Of a stretch of DNA of 64,000 nt, positions 21,719 through 31,851 are shown one piece after another. How positions within the stretch are numbered: the stretch's first letter is position 1; each line of letters opens with the position of its first letter. Origin of the DNA: Triparma columacea (lineage: Eukaryota > Sar > Bolidophyceae > Parmales > Triparmaceae); assembly GCA_030267965.1 (NCBI GenBank), contig BRYA01000230.1:1666-65665 (forward strand). The letters run 5' to 3'. The position numbers and the translations under genes were made by a program. The notes under the pieces are model-generated. The model was given only the letters and a program-made list of their open reading frames with translations, was not told the origin of the DNA and did not search any database.

Positions 21719-22699
21719 ATGATGATGAACACCTTAGCCCGAACCGTGTCCCGCCGCGCCTTCACTGCGTCGCGCAATGCCTCGACCCTTGTCGTTGCTG
21801 ATCTCGATGGAGCCGCCATGGGTCCCTCTACCCTTTCTGCAGTGACTGCTGCAGTTGCCATCGGTGGAGATTGCACTTTACTTGCTGTTGGAGATGCTGC
21901 CGCTGCTGCTGAGTGCGGCACCGTCGACGGAGTCTCAAAGGTCCTCCACGCTGCCACCGACTCCTACGTCGGAGGTGAGACTGTAGCCTCTGCCATCGCC
22001 TCTGCCATGGAGTCTGGATCCTACACCCACATTATCGCCGCTTCTTCCAACCTCGGCAAGAATGCTATCCCCCGCGCCGCCGCTAAGGCTGGAGCATCCC
22101 CCGTCACCGACGTCATTGAGGTCCACGGTGAGGACACCTTCGTGCGTCCCATGTACGCCGGAAACGCTCTCGCTAAGGTCAAGAACTCTGATGCTGTCAA
22201 GTTCATGACGGTCCGCCCCACCAACTTCGACAAGGCCGGCACTGGAAACTCAGCCGCCGTCGAGGCCCTCTCCTTTGGCAGCGCCGACGCCAGCCCCGAG
22301 TTTGTTTCCGCTTCCCAGTCCCAATCAGACCGCCCCGACCTCTCTGCCGCTGATGTTGTCGTCGCTGGCGGAAGGGGAATGAAGAACGGCGAGAATTTCG
22401 GCATGCTCGAGACCCTTGCTGACAAGCTCGGTGGCGCTGTCGGTGCCTCCCGCGCCGCCGTGGATGCTGGCTTTGTCCCCAACGAGCTCCAGGTTGGGCA
22501 GACCGGAAAGGTCGTCGCCCCCAACCTCTACGTCGCCGTCGGAATCAGTGGCGCCATCCAGCACCTCTCTGGTATGAAGGATTCCAAGACCATCGTCGCC
22601 ATCAACAAAGACAAGGAGGCTCCCATCTTCTCCGTTTCTGACTACGGCCTTGTTGCCGATCTCTTCGACGCCGTCCCTGAGTTCACCGAGAAGTGCTGA
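21719..22699 (+). CDS. ETFA: Electron transfer flavoprotein alpha subunit
   Basis: Single exon, 326 residues, the normal family length. With ETF-beta it accepts electrons from acyl-CoA and other mitochondrial dehydrogenases and passes them to ETF:ubiquinone oxidoreductase. The N-terminus ([20 protein letters not shown]) is Arg/Ser-rich without acids, a mitochondrial presequence. The C-terminal FAD domain is clear: [64 protein letters not shown] and [16 protein letters not shown]. The ATG directly follows an acceptor-like CAG, so transcription likely starts upstream of a 5'-UTR intron. It is head-to-head with the thiolase gene. Identification is secure. Confidence 0.95.
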   Translation: MMMNTLARTVSRRAFTASRNASTLVVADLDGAAMGPSTLSAVTAAVAIGGDCTLLAVGDAAAAAECGTVDGVSKVLHAATDSYVGGETVASAIASAMESGSYTHIIAASSNLGKNAIPRAAAKAGASPVTDVIEVHGEDTFVRPMYAGNALAKVKNSDAVKFMTVRPTNFDKAGTGNSAAVEALSFGSADASPEFVSASQSQSDRPDLSAADVVVAGGRGMKNGENFGMLETLADKLGGAVGASRAAVDAGFVPNELQVGQTGKVVAPNLYVAVGISGAIQHLSGMKDSKTIVAINKDKEAPIFSVSDYGLVADLFDAVPEFTEKC

Positions 22700-22842
22700 A
22701 TTGTTCTCGATTTGGTGCCAAGAGGGGAGGGGTAATGGGTGATTGGAGCTTCGCGTGAGAATGGAGCATGCACTCACACCATTAAAACATAATAAAACAA
22801 AATAATAAAAAAATTCAATAGGAAATTCCTCAAAATACAACT

Positions 22843-23485
22843 ATGAGGCCCTCTTCTGGCACATCCATCGGTCCCTCAGTTTACGAAGCAGACCGTGAAG
22901 ATTGGTGTTTCCCAACCGAGCTGGACTTACCTCCCAAGATGCAAAGCTCCTTTCGCAGGTAAAAAAGAGACTCCTCAGTCTTGTCGTCCTTCTGCTCCTA
23001 ATTTATCTGCTATTTTATAGCTTTGTCGAGACCTTCAGTCTTGTCGTCCTTCTGCCCCTAATTTATCTGCTGTTTTATAGCTGTGTCGAGACCTTCTCTC
23101 CCTGTTGAACCTAACAACCCATATTCTAACAATGTTTTCGTCTCAGGCTGAACGATTGTATGCGTGTGCTCTATGAGCTTCGTGGTCCCACTGTCGTAAA
23201 TTGGGGCTTTGGGTTGTGGACGTTAGGAGGATTTTTTTGGTGCTACCCGCTATTTAAGGACGAGCTCAAGGTAAGAGGGGGGTCTTGTCTATTCTAGTGA
23301 GCTCCACTTCTTCGCTCCCTCTCCGTCTTATCCAACCCGCCTCGCAGATATTCAAGAATTGGGTCGAGACTGGTGAGATTGAGGAAAAGGTGAGAATGGA
23401 GGTACCAGGGTGGCGGACGGACTTGGGGGAAGGTGATTGATTGATTGGACGAATTGCACAGCGTCGAATTGTTGAAAGATTATAA
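22843..23485 (+). CDS. Small four-exon protein with one probable membrane segment
   Basis: Model: join(22843..22958, 23147..23270, 23348..23389, 23462..23485), 101 residues. No exon is long enough to stand out as an ORF. The gene is seen because four consecutive GT-AG junctions (phases 2, 0, 0) keep one frame and the total is divisible by three. Exon 1 reads MRPSSGTSIGPSVYEADRED and ends ...QSSFR. Exon 2 encodes LNDCMRVLYELRGPTVVNWG followed by a hydrophobic, Trp-rich stretch (FGLWTLGGFFWCYPLF) likely to cross a membrane. The last two exons add a charged helix ending in ERL. No family is recognised; size and layout would fit a small organelle inner-membrane protein, but that is inference. Exon 4 (8 codons) is the least certain. 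Confidence 0.55.
22975..23094 (+). repeat. Two tandem copies of a 60-bp unit in an intron
   Basis: 22975-23034 and 23035-23094 differ at about four positions. Each contains CTGCTxTTTTATAGCTxTGTC, so the first intron of the small gene carries two TATAG acceptor-like sites before the acceptor used in the model (CGTCTCAG at 23146). Confidence 0.9.
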
Positions 23486-23841
23486 TAGTTCCAGTTCTCT
23501 CCTTCGTTGCTAAACGTCCCCAGTTACCTAACCTTTCGGTCGTCGCTGCGTTCCTCCTCCATAAAAGTACCTGCATCGTCGCATGTGTACTGGGGGGCTC
23601 CGCTTGCTGTCTGAGCAGTTTTCGGTGCCTTTAGTGTTTCCTGGCTACGACGTTCAGCTCGACTTTCCTTGGGCTGCAGGCTGGCCCTGCGGTTGCAAGC
23701 CTCCCACCCTTGTGCTGACTCCCCAGACAGGGTCGTCCTCGATCGACCTTTGAGTAGCCCCCGCCTGACCTTGGAGTGGCCCCCGCCTCTCAAAAACCTA
23801 AGCCACCATGTTCATTCCCAAACTATATCACAATATTACAG
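23486..23841. other. Stretch with no gene recognised
   Basis: 356 bp between the small four-exon gene and the convergent Rab-like gene. It is GC-rich with a direct repeat at about 23757-23790 (CCCCCGCCTGACCTTGGAGTGGCCCCCGCCT contains CCCCCGCCT twice). No splice-consistent coding frame or RNA gene was found. Confidence 0.5.
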
Positions 23842-25881
23842 TTATGATAATACACAGTTGTCGCCGCTTGATTTCTTCTTCCCTCCGCTCCCATCCTTCT
23901 TTTTGGAACTGAGGAAACCGGCTGGCAGACCGAATTTGCTCTTACTACCCCTCTTCTCCTTCTTCACTCCTGCCCCACCAGCTGCCATTCCCCTCCTCTC
24001 TCTGTCGAGCTGCGCAACTACGTCCGTCGCCAGGTGCTTGAATGCGTCCTGCACGTTCGTTCCGTCCTTGGCGCTCGTCTCGATGTATTTGATGCCGCAT
24101 TCCTTTGCCAGTGCCTCCCCCTGGCTCTTCGTCACAGTCCTCTTATGGTGGAGGTCGGTCTTGTTCCCAATGATCATTGTCTGCACCCCTCCCCCGCCAA
24201 TCTCCGTGGTGGCTCCGTCGTTGTCCTTCTGGGTGTGAGTGTGGATGTTGGCCAGCCAGTAGTCAATGTTTTTGAAGCTGTCGCTGTCAGTGACATCAAA
24301 GCAAGTTACAATGGCGTGAGCGCCCCTGTAGTAGGCCCTAGTGATGGTGTGGAACTTCTCCTGACCTGCGGTGTCCCAGATTTGGCACCTGACCCTCAAG
24401 AAGGGCTTGCTGCGAAGGATCCTCAACTCCCTCTCCTCCTCGCTGATGACGACCATGTCCTCTGCGCTGAGAGATGCAGCTGCGCTCTTGTTGTAGGCCG
24501 GGTTGGGAATGTCCATGTTCTTCACCTTGAAGTCGACTCCTGCGGTTGCGATCAAACTGTAGGCGAACTTGTCGTCGCTATAACGCATCATCAAGCTCGT
24601 CTTCCCGACCCCGCTGTCTCCGAGGAGCAAAATTCTAATGGTCAAGTCGGGGAGCTGCTCTGGCGCCCCGTTCAGCGTCTGCCCCATCGGGGGCGTGCCA
24701 ACACACAGCGGAGACTTCGCCTCGTTGTGGTGCCTGTAAACCTTGCTTTCGTTGCCCCTGCTTGAGTTGCGCGAGCGGGGCGGCAACACAACGCTTCCAG
24801 TGATTGGTGCATCGTCGTCGCTGGTTTCGCTGTTCGTTGATGAGTTCCAGCCGCTCACCAATGTGGCACTGTCATTATTGTCCTGGGGGAAGAGCGGGAG
24901 AAGCGAGCAAAGCGACGACCAAAGGGTTGAGTAAGTGTTCAGTATTGTGTGCGCCAAGCCGCGTAACTGTTGAGTGTTGTACCACTCGCTTCGCTCAACG
25001 CGTCATCTCACCTCCCCGCCCTCATATCCGTCGCTCAAGTCGCTCACGTCGCTGCCACTTGAAACGGAAGGAGAGGACTTCTTCGAGTGATGGTGGTGAT
25101 GGTGTTTTTCGCCCCGGTGGTGATGATGATGCTTTTCGTTGTGTTGCTGTTTCTTCAGAGACCTCTCCATGGCTCGTTTGTGACGGATGGCCTTTTCCTC
25201 CAGCGCAAGCCTCCTCTCCTCCTCCGCTTCTGCCTTCTCTTTATTCTTCTGCATAACGTTCATGCTCGGGTTGTGCGCCTGCTGGGCAGCCTCCAGGTTG
25301 CTAACTATGTGCTGGCTCTTCTTCGCCAACGCGATGCTCCGCGCGCTCTCCCTAGCCGCAGAACTCCTCCTCCTCCTCACAGGGATTCCGGGAGGAAGAC
25401 TAGGGCCCTCTCCTCCAGAGCTGCTCGAACTGCTAGACGGGGTGTCGGCATGGCTCCCGAGAGACCTAACGCCCTTCGTAGGAGTCCCTACAGGTGTTCC
25501 AAGGGGAGTCCCCACGGGAGGGGGAGGAGGAGTGTCTGCAGAAATATCAACCTTTAGATCCTTCAAATTTTTCGTCAAGCCCTGGTCCAACTGCTTAGGC
25601 ATCATCAAGTTGACTCTCCTAAAGTCCCCAGGGCCACTCACTGCTCCACCAATTTTAAGTCCCAAGGCTTGCGAAAGCTCCTGAGGTGCAAGACCTTGTC
25701 CCTTCTCATCAATAGAAAACGAACCCCGGGGCGTGTCAAAGCCACTGTCGCCATCCAATCCATTTCCGGAAGAGGGCGGCAAAATAGAGCCAGATAACCC
25801 CTCTTCACTCCCAGAGCCATCATCACCCAAGACTTCTTCGTCAGAGGAAAAGTGTCTCCCTGATTCTGTGCGCCTCCTCAT
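23842..25881 (-). CDS. Rab-like small GTPase with long N-terminal extension and CVLS terminus
   Basis: Model: complement(join(23842..24882, 25012..25881)), 636 residues, phase-0 intron of 129 bp. Exon 1 gives about 290 low-complexity residues: acidic/Ser, a VGTPLGTPVGTP repeat, an Arg/Ser tract and two His runs near residues 256-270. The GTPase domain starts near residue 370: G1 GDSGVGKTS at about 378, G2 Thr in IATAGVDFKVK, G3 WDTAGQEKF at about 459, G4 NKTD and G5 ETSAK. About 38 residues are inserted between switch I and switch II, and another Gly-rich insert comes before G4. The end is basic followed by CVLS, a CAAX box predicted to be farnesylated, rather than the double Cys of most Rabs. 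Role: vesicle or organelle trafficking switch; subfamily not resolved (Rab8/Rab18-like CAAX types come to mind). Confidence 0.8.
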
Positions 25882-26008
25882 CCTCTTCTCCGGAAGTTAA
25901 TATTCTCGGGGGTATATTGAGGTGGTGAGGGGGTTAGAGGGGTGGAGCAGATCGATCTGAGGCTGTTAGTGCGATGATTGGCAACCTGAAATTTGGGCCC
26001 AAAAATAA

Positions 26009-27328
26009 ATGAAGCCTCAAAAAAAAAGGCCCAAAGTTAACAAAATGTCAGAAGACGCGACGATCCAATCAGAATCACAAGTAGGCTCTAATGAGATTGA
26101 ATTCTCACCTGTGGTGCGTGCTGCGACGCCTAAGCGGCTCACTTCAAAGGTATCCAAAAATGGCGATGGAGGGAAGAAGGAGAACGTGGTGTCTCCTCAT
26201 GCCGTCTCCCAATTCACGACACCAAAGACGAAGCAGGCGTCTCCAAGTCAGACTGCTGCTAGTGAGAGCGACCCTGTGGAAGATGCGAAGCGCAGGATGC
26301 GAGAGATGAAGGGAGGGAAACCAGTTGAGGCTGTTGAGGCTAGTGAGAGCGACCCTGTGGAAGATGCGAAGCGCAGGATGCGAGAGATGAAGGGAGGGAA
26401 ACCAGTTGAGGCTGGTGATGCCTGGGTGAATGTATATGAAAAGATCAAGTACACGAACTGGCGGTATTATGCTTCTTCGGGACTTCTTAATGATGTGTTT
26501 GTTCTCCCCGAAGGGCGGGCTCCAACGGACAAGAAGAGCAAGCTTGGAGTGGATTACGTTGTTGGGGAAGACGGTTTGAGGGTTTTTGCCTATCGTCATT
26601 TTGGATGGGAGGGGGACGAAAAGACCATGGAGCTCTGGCGGGAGGAAGAGAGGGGTGGTCATGAAGGGAAATCAAGGAGGAGGAGAACTCCTGCGGTGAA
26701 GCCGCCTGTGGAGACACCGGCGGCTAAAAAGGTGGGGACAGCTAAGACTAAGAAGAGGGGAGGAGGGGGGCTCAAGGGGAGGGGTAGATGCAAGGTTAGG
26801 AGGAAGGTCGAGGAAAGCGATGAGGAGGAGGAGGAAGAGGAGGAGGAGGAGGAAGAGGAGGAGGATGAGGAAGAGGAGGAGGATGGTAATGTTTCTTCGC
26901 AGGACGACGAACCAATCTCTCCTCCTCCCACTGTCTCGACCAATACCAAAGCTATCCTGAAAACGTATTCCACTCCCAAGAATATCACAATCAAGAAATA
27001 TGACTTTGCTCCTTCCGGCAGCGCGGTGGTCGCACAGGGGTTTAAGCTGGACCCCGAGAAAAGCTCGCTGCAAGTCAAGGCAGGCCTCGGCTTGTGGACG
27101 CACAAAATTCAGGTACCTGCCAATGCCAAGTGGAAGAACAAGTGCACAAGCGGCTACGAACTTTTCGTGGTCATCAATTGCAAAGATGTTCTGTCCGTCG
27201 TCTACAATAACGACAGCAAGATCGACGTCGTGGCAGGGGGTGAGTTCGTGGTCCCAGAGGGAAATACCATTGAAGTCATCAACAATTCAAGCGGTGGCGC
27301 CCTCATTCATCTCGTGCAGGTGTGGTAG
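26009..27328 (+). CDS. CENP-C/Mif2-like cupin protein
   Basis: Single exon, 439 residues. The N-terminus is basic and Ser/Thr-rich. Residues 84-137 are two copies of a 27-residue unit (ASESDPVEDAKRRMREMKGG). About 140-215 is an ordered region with NWRYYASSGLLNDVFVLPEG and FGWEGDEKTMELW, which I do not recognise. A Lys/Arg tract and a run of about 25 acidic residues follow. The last 110 residues form a beta-rich domain with GLWTHKIQVP, GYELFVVINC, GGEFVVPEGNTIEVINNSS and ALIHLVQVW, the pattern of the Mif2/CENP-C cupin that dimerises at kinetochores. The gene is 127 bp from the divergent Rab-like gene. A nucleoplasmin-like or other cupin histone-binding protein is the main alternative. Confidence 0.6.
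   Translation: MKPQKKRPKVNKMSEDATIQSESQVGSNEIEFSPVVRAATPKRLTSKVSKNGDGGKKENVVSPHAVSQFTTPKTKQASPSQTAASESDPVEDAKRRMREMKGGKPVEAVEASESDPVEDAKRRMREMKGGKPVEAGDAWVNVYEKIKYTNWRYYASSGLLNDVFVLPEGRAPTDKKSKLGVDYVVGEDGLRVFAYRHFGWEGDEKTMELWREEERGGHEGKSRRRRTPAVKPPVETPAAKKVGTAKTKKRGGGGLKGRGRCKVRRKVEESDEEEEEEEEEEEEEEDEEEEEDGNVSSQDDEPISPPPTVSTNTKAILKTYSTPKNITIKKYDFAPSGSAVVAQGFKLDPEKSSLQVKAGLGLWTHKIQVPANAKWKNKCTSGYELFVVINCKDVLSVVYNNDSKIDVVAGGEFVVPEGNTIEVINNSSGGALIHLVQVW
26258..26419 (+). repeat. 81-bp tandem duplication in the CENP-C-like gene
   Basis: Two copies (26258-26338 and 26339-26419), identical over about 75 bp, encode the same 27-residue basic segment twice. Lack of synonymous change shows very recent duplication. 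Confidence 0.95.
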
Positions 27329-27381
27329 TCGATATAAATAAGTGTATGAGGGCAAATTTTCCTTTAAAATGATGTCCTTTC

Positions 27382-29833
27382 CTATTCCTCCTCGTCGTCC
27401 TCCCCCTCGTCCTCGCCCTCGTCAGTTGCCTCCGCCCCCGAGCTCTCACTGCTCTCGCTCGCATCCCCGTTCGTGCTTCCCTTCTTCTTCTTCTTTCTCT
27501 TCTTCTTCTTCTTCTTCTTCTTCGGTTCGGCGTCGTCGGGCCATGCAATCTCGTCCCCGAAGCCCATTTCCTTAGCGAATTCTGACCCAATCTCTACATT
27601 CATCTGATCTCCTGCATTGTTGCTCTGGACCATGTAGTTTTCTATGCCCATGGCGCCTGAGGGGACGTTGATACCCATGCCCCTGTCAAGGTTCCCCTTC
27701 GTGATGGTCTTCAGCTCGTTTTGGAAGGCTTTCCAGCCGTCGTGGGAGAGTAGGAAGGAGCGCATCAGCGCTGAGGGTGCAAGGGTGGACATCTGGAGGC
27801 GAATGGCATTGCAGCACTTGATGATGGAGCCCTTGTTAAAAACTTTTCCCGCCCCCTTTTTCTCGTCGAAGGCGTGAAGGCACTCCGTGATGAATTTATT
27901 TGTTTTGAGAATCTCCATAAGGCTCTTCTCGTGGTTAATGCGAAGGGCCTTGAAGAGGATTTTGTAGAAATGAACGTGGTACATGTTGTTCTCGTGGTAC
28001 TGCAATGAGTGAAGCGATGAGCGAAGCGATGAGCGAAGCGATGAGCGGAGAAGGCTGTGTTAGTAAATGAGGTATGGTTCCCACTGAAACACTTTTGTCC
28101 CTTCTCACCTCGAAGAACCACCTGGTAAAGACCTCCCATACAGCAGGTTCTATCTTGTCCAGCGCCTCCTCAGCCCTCCAATCCACCATCTCTGCAATCA
28201 AGGCAATCAGCATGAGTCTTGCCACGGTGAAGCCGTTCTTGACCACGATCCTGCCAGGGTGTCGGATATCGCTGAGAGTGTCGGGTGAGGCGTCGGAGGT
28301 GGTCAAGCAAGCGCAAATTTTTGGCATATTTGAAATGATGTTCTCGAATAGCAGCTCCTTGACGCTCATGAGCTTGTTGGCGATATGGATTGGGGTCGGT
28401 TCGGACATCATGAACTGGGACTGGGAGGACTGGACCGTGATCTCCTCATCTCGGCTCCGCTGGGCAACCTCGAGGAGAACGTTCGCACAGTCTACACGCC
28501 TGCTCAAACTATAACGAGCGAAGCGAGGCATGGAAGTGATTGTGTTGGTAGGTTAGAACCGTACGATGTGCGCCCGTAATGTTGTCGTCGTTACGCTGCG
28601 CTCCTCCGATTTGGTTGTGATCCCTTCTTACCTCCAATCCATCCTGCACGCACCCTCGATAAGGCCCGTGCTGAGTTCTAGGCAGTAACCAAGCGGAGAG
28701 AGAAGAAGCTCCCCGTTTTCGCTGGTGCTGAGCGTATTGACAAGCTCAATGATGACCCTCGCGGCCGCATTTGCCTCGTCGTCCGTCTTGTCCTCGTCGT
28801 ACACTACCGAGCCAATTTCCAGGAGCATCCTCCAGTCCGACATGGCGCAGCTAAATTTCCACTGACGATCGCCCGAGCACTCGAGCCCCCTCATGCAGCA
28901 AATCTCAGTAAGAAAACGCTCGACGGCGTCGTTGCCGATCGAGTTCAACATTGACCCAAAGTTGCGCTTCACCGCGCTGGTGTTTCGTCCAATTATGTCG
29001 ATAACCTTGTCTGGCATGGTAGTTAGGAGGGAGGTGAGGAGGTGGATAGTGTGGTTTAGGTTGGCCCTGCTACTCTTGGCGAAGCATTTCATCAAGGATT
29101 TGACAATGACGTCAATATTGTCCATAACGAAAGAGTGTCGAGGCTGCGGGGATCGGCGACGAGAATCAGCGAGGATGATTAGTGGAGTTCGGCAAAACTA
29201 ACCATTTTCCACTCCATTTCTGACTCTCCTCACCTCACGCTTCTCCCCATCGCCACTCAACAACATCGCAACCTTGTAACTCCTCTCCATCTCCTTCCCA
29301 CTTGACTGCTCTGGGCCCAACCTCACAACAGCGGCGTCCCCAAACTTCCAACTCTTGTCCTCGACAACCATGCATTGCAGCAAATACTGCATGGCAGACT
29401 CGGTGCTCAAGAAGCCAACCATCTGGTCGGTGATGGTGGGATGTTCCAGCTCAAGCATCGAGTAGACCAATTTCAAATTTCTCTCCTCTATCCATTCCTT
29501 GCTGTGGAGAGGGTCGCCGCTAACATTCATGGAACTGAAGGCACTCAGCATCTCATTCGCAACGTTCACCTCGTCCAAGGGATCGGGATCGTCATCTGAG
29601 TCCGATTCACCATCGATGCCGCCAATTGCATCGACATCAGAGTCAATGGGCAACTAAGAAGGGGACGGAAGCGGTTAGAAGGGGAGAAAAAATGATAAAG
29701 ACAATGTGAGGGCGAGGCTGTACGAATGATTTTGTGGGCTGGGCTTTGATGATGATGGGAAAAGGGGAGTATATTGTGATGAAACACATACCTCAAAGTC
29801 GTCTCCAGCACTCATTGCTGTTGACACGCTCAT
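27382..29833 (-). CDS. SAPS-domain protein phosphatase 6 regulatory subunit-like
   Basis: Model: complement(join(27382..27999, 28109..28508, 28632..29143, 29234..29653, 29792..29833)), 663 residues; phases 0, 0, 2, 0. The first exon is only 14 codons. Seen: an acidic start, then alpha-helical repeats with STESAMQYLLQCMVV, ANLNHTIHLLTSLLTTMPDK, a segment like the SAPS hallmark (GNDAVERFLTEICC), NGFTVARLMLIALIAEMVDW and HVHFYKILFKALRINHEKSL. SAPS proteins (Sit4-associated; PP6R) use this fold to bind the PP6/Sit4 catalytic subunit. The tail has a run of about 15 Lys/Arg and an acidic end (nuclear-localisation-like). Start codons of this gene and RAD17 lie 151 bp apart in divergent order. The family call is from pattern and could be another HEAT-like scaffold. 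Confidence 0.65.
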
Positions 29834-29984
29834 GCTAGGTAACCCAACCCGGATCTGGCCAATTTACAAATTCTGAGCAGATTTATCATCCTATATTGAC
29901 GCTTTCCGTTTTGAGGTGCTCTTGAAGTCGTCTTCTAACGCTAAGTAGGCCACCTGTGGTCCATTGACGCGCTGTGGTACAACG

Positions 29985-31621
29985 ATGGGGTCAAAAAAAT
30001 ACATCCCCCCAACCTCCGCCCTCTCTTTACCATCCATCGTCCCGAAATTTGAGTCATTTATTGGGAATCCAGGGTCAATCTGTTTGTTGGCTGGTCCTGC
30101 GGGGGTAGGAAAGAGTACGCTTGTGTTTTCAATCTGTAAGGAGTATGGAATTGAGGTTGTTGAGTACATGGGAGATGAGGTGGGTGGAAGGGGGGGGGCG
30201 ACGATGGGGGGGGGGGGGAAAGGGGGGCGGCAGCGAGGGAATGGCGAGGCTAGGGGGGCGTGAGCAAAGCAAAGCGAGGTAGCACGATCCTGCTCTTTCC
30301 ATCCCCTACACCTCATCGTGTTGTCCTGTCACACTAACCCATTTCCCCCCCCCTCTCCCCCTCCCTCCTTCCCTTGCAGATCTCGCACTTCGAGAGTTTC
30401 TGCATGGAGTGCTCCAAAAATATTTGCACACTCGAGATGCAAGATTCCAAGGGCACAAAAAAGATAAAGAAGGGCCAGTCTAAATCCTTCGCCTCGACCT
30501 CCTCAGACTCTAAGAGAATCAGGCGGAAGCAAATTTACCTCGTTCACCAGCTACCACTCGCGTCTCCTTCGGATCCCAACAACCTGAGAACCCACGAGGC
30601 CCTCCAGACGTTCAATAGAGGGAGAGGAAAGATGGTCGTCGTGCACTCGGAGGAGGTGAGGCGGAGCGAGTCCGACGTGCGAAGCGAGCCTCACGGAAAG
30701 GGTTGAGATAATAACCCTAACTTACTAACTCCCTTGCTTCTCCGTCCTTCGCTCCTCCCGCCTGCCACAGGGAGATGGGAGCTTGGGACCAAAGGACATT
30801 GAGCGGCTTATCGGGGGTGTTCCCTGCCAAGTCATTCAGTGTAGCAAGGTGGGGGTCAGGGCCATGAGGAGAATTGTGGGGGGTCGTGTGGCAAAGAAGG
30901 AGGTCAACGCGATAGTGGACGCGGCGGACGGGGACGTGAGGCGGGCGATCATCCTCACCGAAATGGGGGGGGACAAGAGAGACACGAAGCTCTCCCACTT
31001 TCACGCCCTCGGAAAGCTCTTGTACTGCAAGAGGGGAGAAGACGGGAAGTTAAACGACGCCGACCCAGAGATTGTTATTGAGAGGTCGGACATGGGGCAG
31101 CAGGGGCTTCAGGTAGGGAGGGGAGGGGGGAGGGGGGGGGGGGGGGTTGCAGGATTCTATCTCAAGACACTCACACCAAATCCCCTACTCCACACTAGGC
31201 CTTCCTCCAGATGCACTGCGTAGAGTTTTTTACCGAAATTGACGAACTTGCCCGGGCCTTGGATTGCTTCTCAGACAGCGAACTTTTTGAGTCCAAAATT
31301 TACACAACACCAACCGACAACCTGTTCCCAAGGGCGTACTCGGCAACCTTCATGGCGAGAGCTGTCTCGACCAACCTCAAGAACAAGGCAGATTACAAAT
31401 TCAAGGCATTCAATAAGCCCAAGTGTTGGGACGTCGGGAAGAAGGTCAGGGAAGAGAAACAGGCGTGGAGGGGTATAAGAGGGTTCAACCAGTACGTCGT
31501 CGAGGAGAGGGAAATGAAGTTGGGGAGCGAGGAGGCTGGGGGGGGGGTGTTGAAGGGAGGGGGGTTGAAGGAGGAGCTAGAGGATGTGATTGAGTCTGAT
31601 GATGACGATGATGATTGGTGA
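29985..31621 (+). CDS. RAD17: RAD17-like checkpoint clamp loader
   Basis: Model: join(29985..30179, 30380..30655, 30771..31112, 31199..31621), 411 residues, all introns phase 0. RAD17 replaces RFC1 in the complex that loads the 9-1-1 clamp at damaged DNA. Seen: Walker A GPAGVGKST near residue 42, the 'ICKEYGIEVVEY' strand, a hydrophobic strand IYLVHQLPL in the Walker B/VEDLPN position, DAADGDVRRAI (RFC box VIII-like), and HFHALGKLLYCKR, characteristic of RAD17. Later comes the DELARALDCFSDSELF segment. The protein is shorter than animal RAD17 (about 670 residues) and ends in an acidic DDDDDW tail. No usable ATG lies upstream because a stop occurs at about 29946. Intron 1 is a G homopolymer-rich 200 bp. 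Confidence 0.8.
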
Positions 31622-31851
31622 AGGCTCACTTCACGGGGGAGAACCTAGGGGGGGACCACGCTGGGGAAGTTGCTGGCACCCCAACCTGGTTTTATTTGTT
31701 TGCGTCGCCAGAGCGCTCAACATATTTATTAACCGAGAGGGTTTCTTTTGGCAGGGTGTCTCACAAGGACAGCGAGAGGAGCCAACTCTCACGTATTGAA
31801 AGGGGCAAAGAAAGGGGAGCATTTAAATGTGACGTGTTGAATGTATTAGAT

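Noticed and set aside
23524..23793. Minus-strand 89-codon frame between the small gene and the Rab-like gene
   Set aside because: No recognisable domain, no splice junction to either neighbour and overlap with the CCCCCGCCT repeats.
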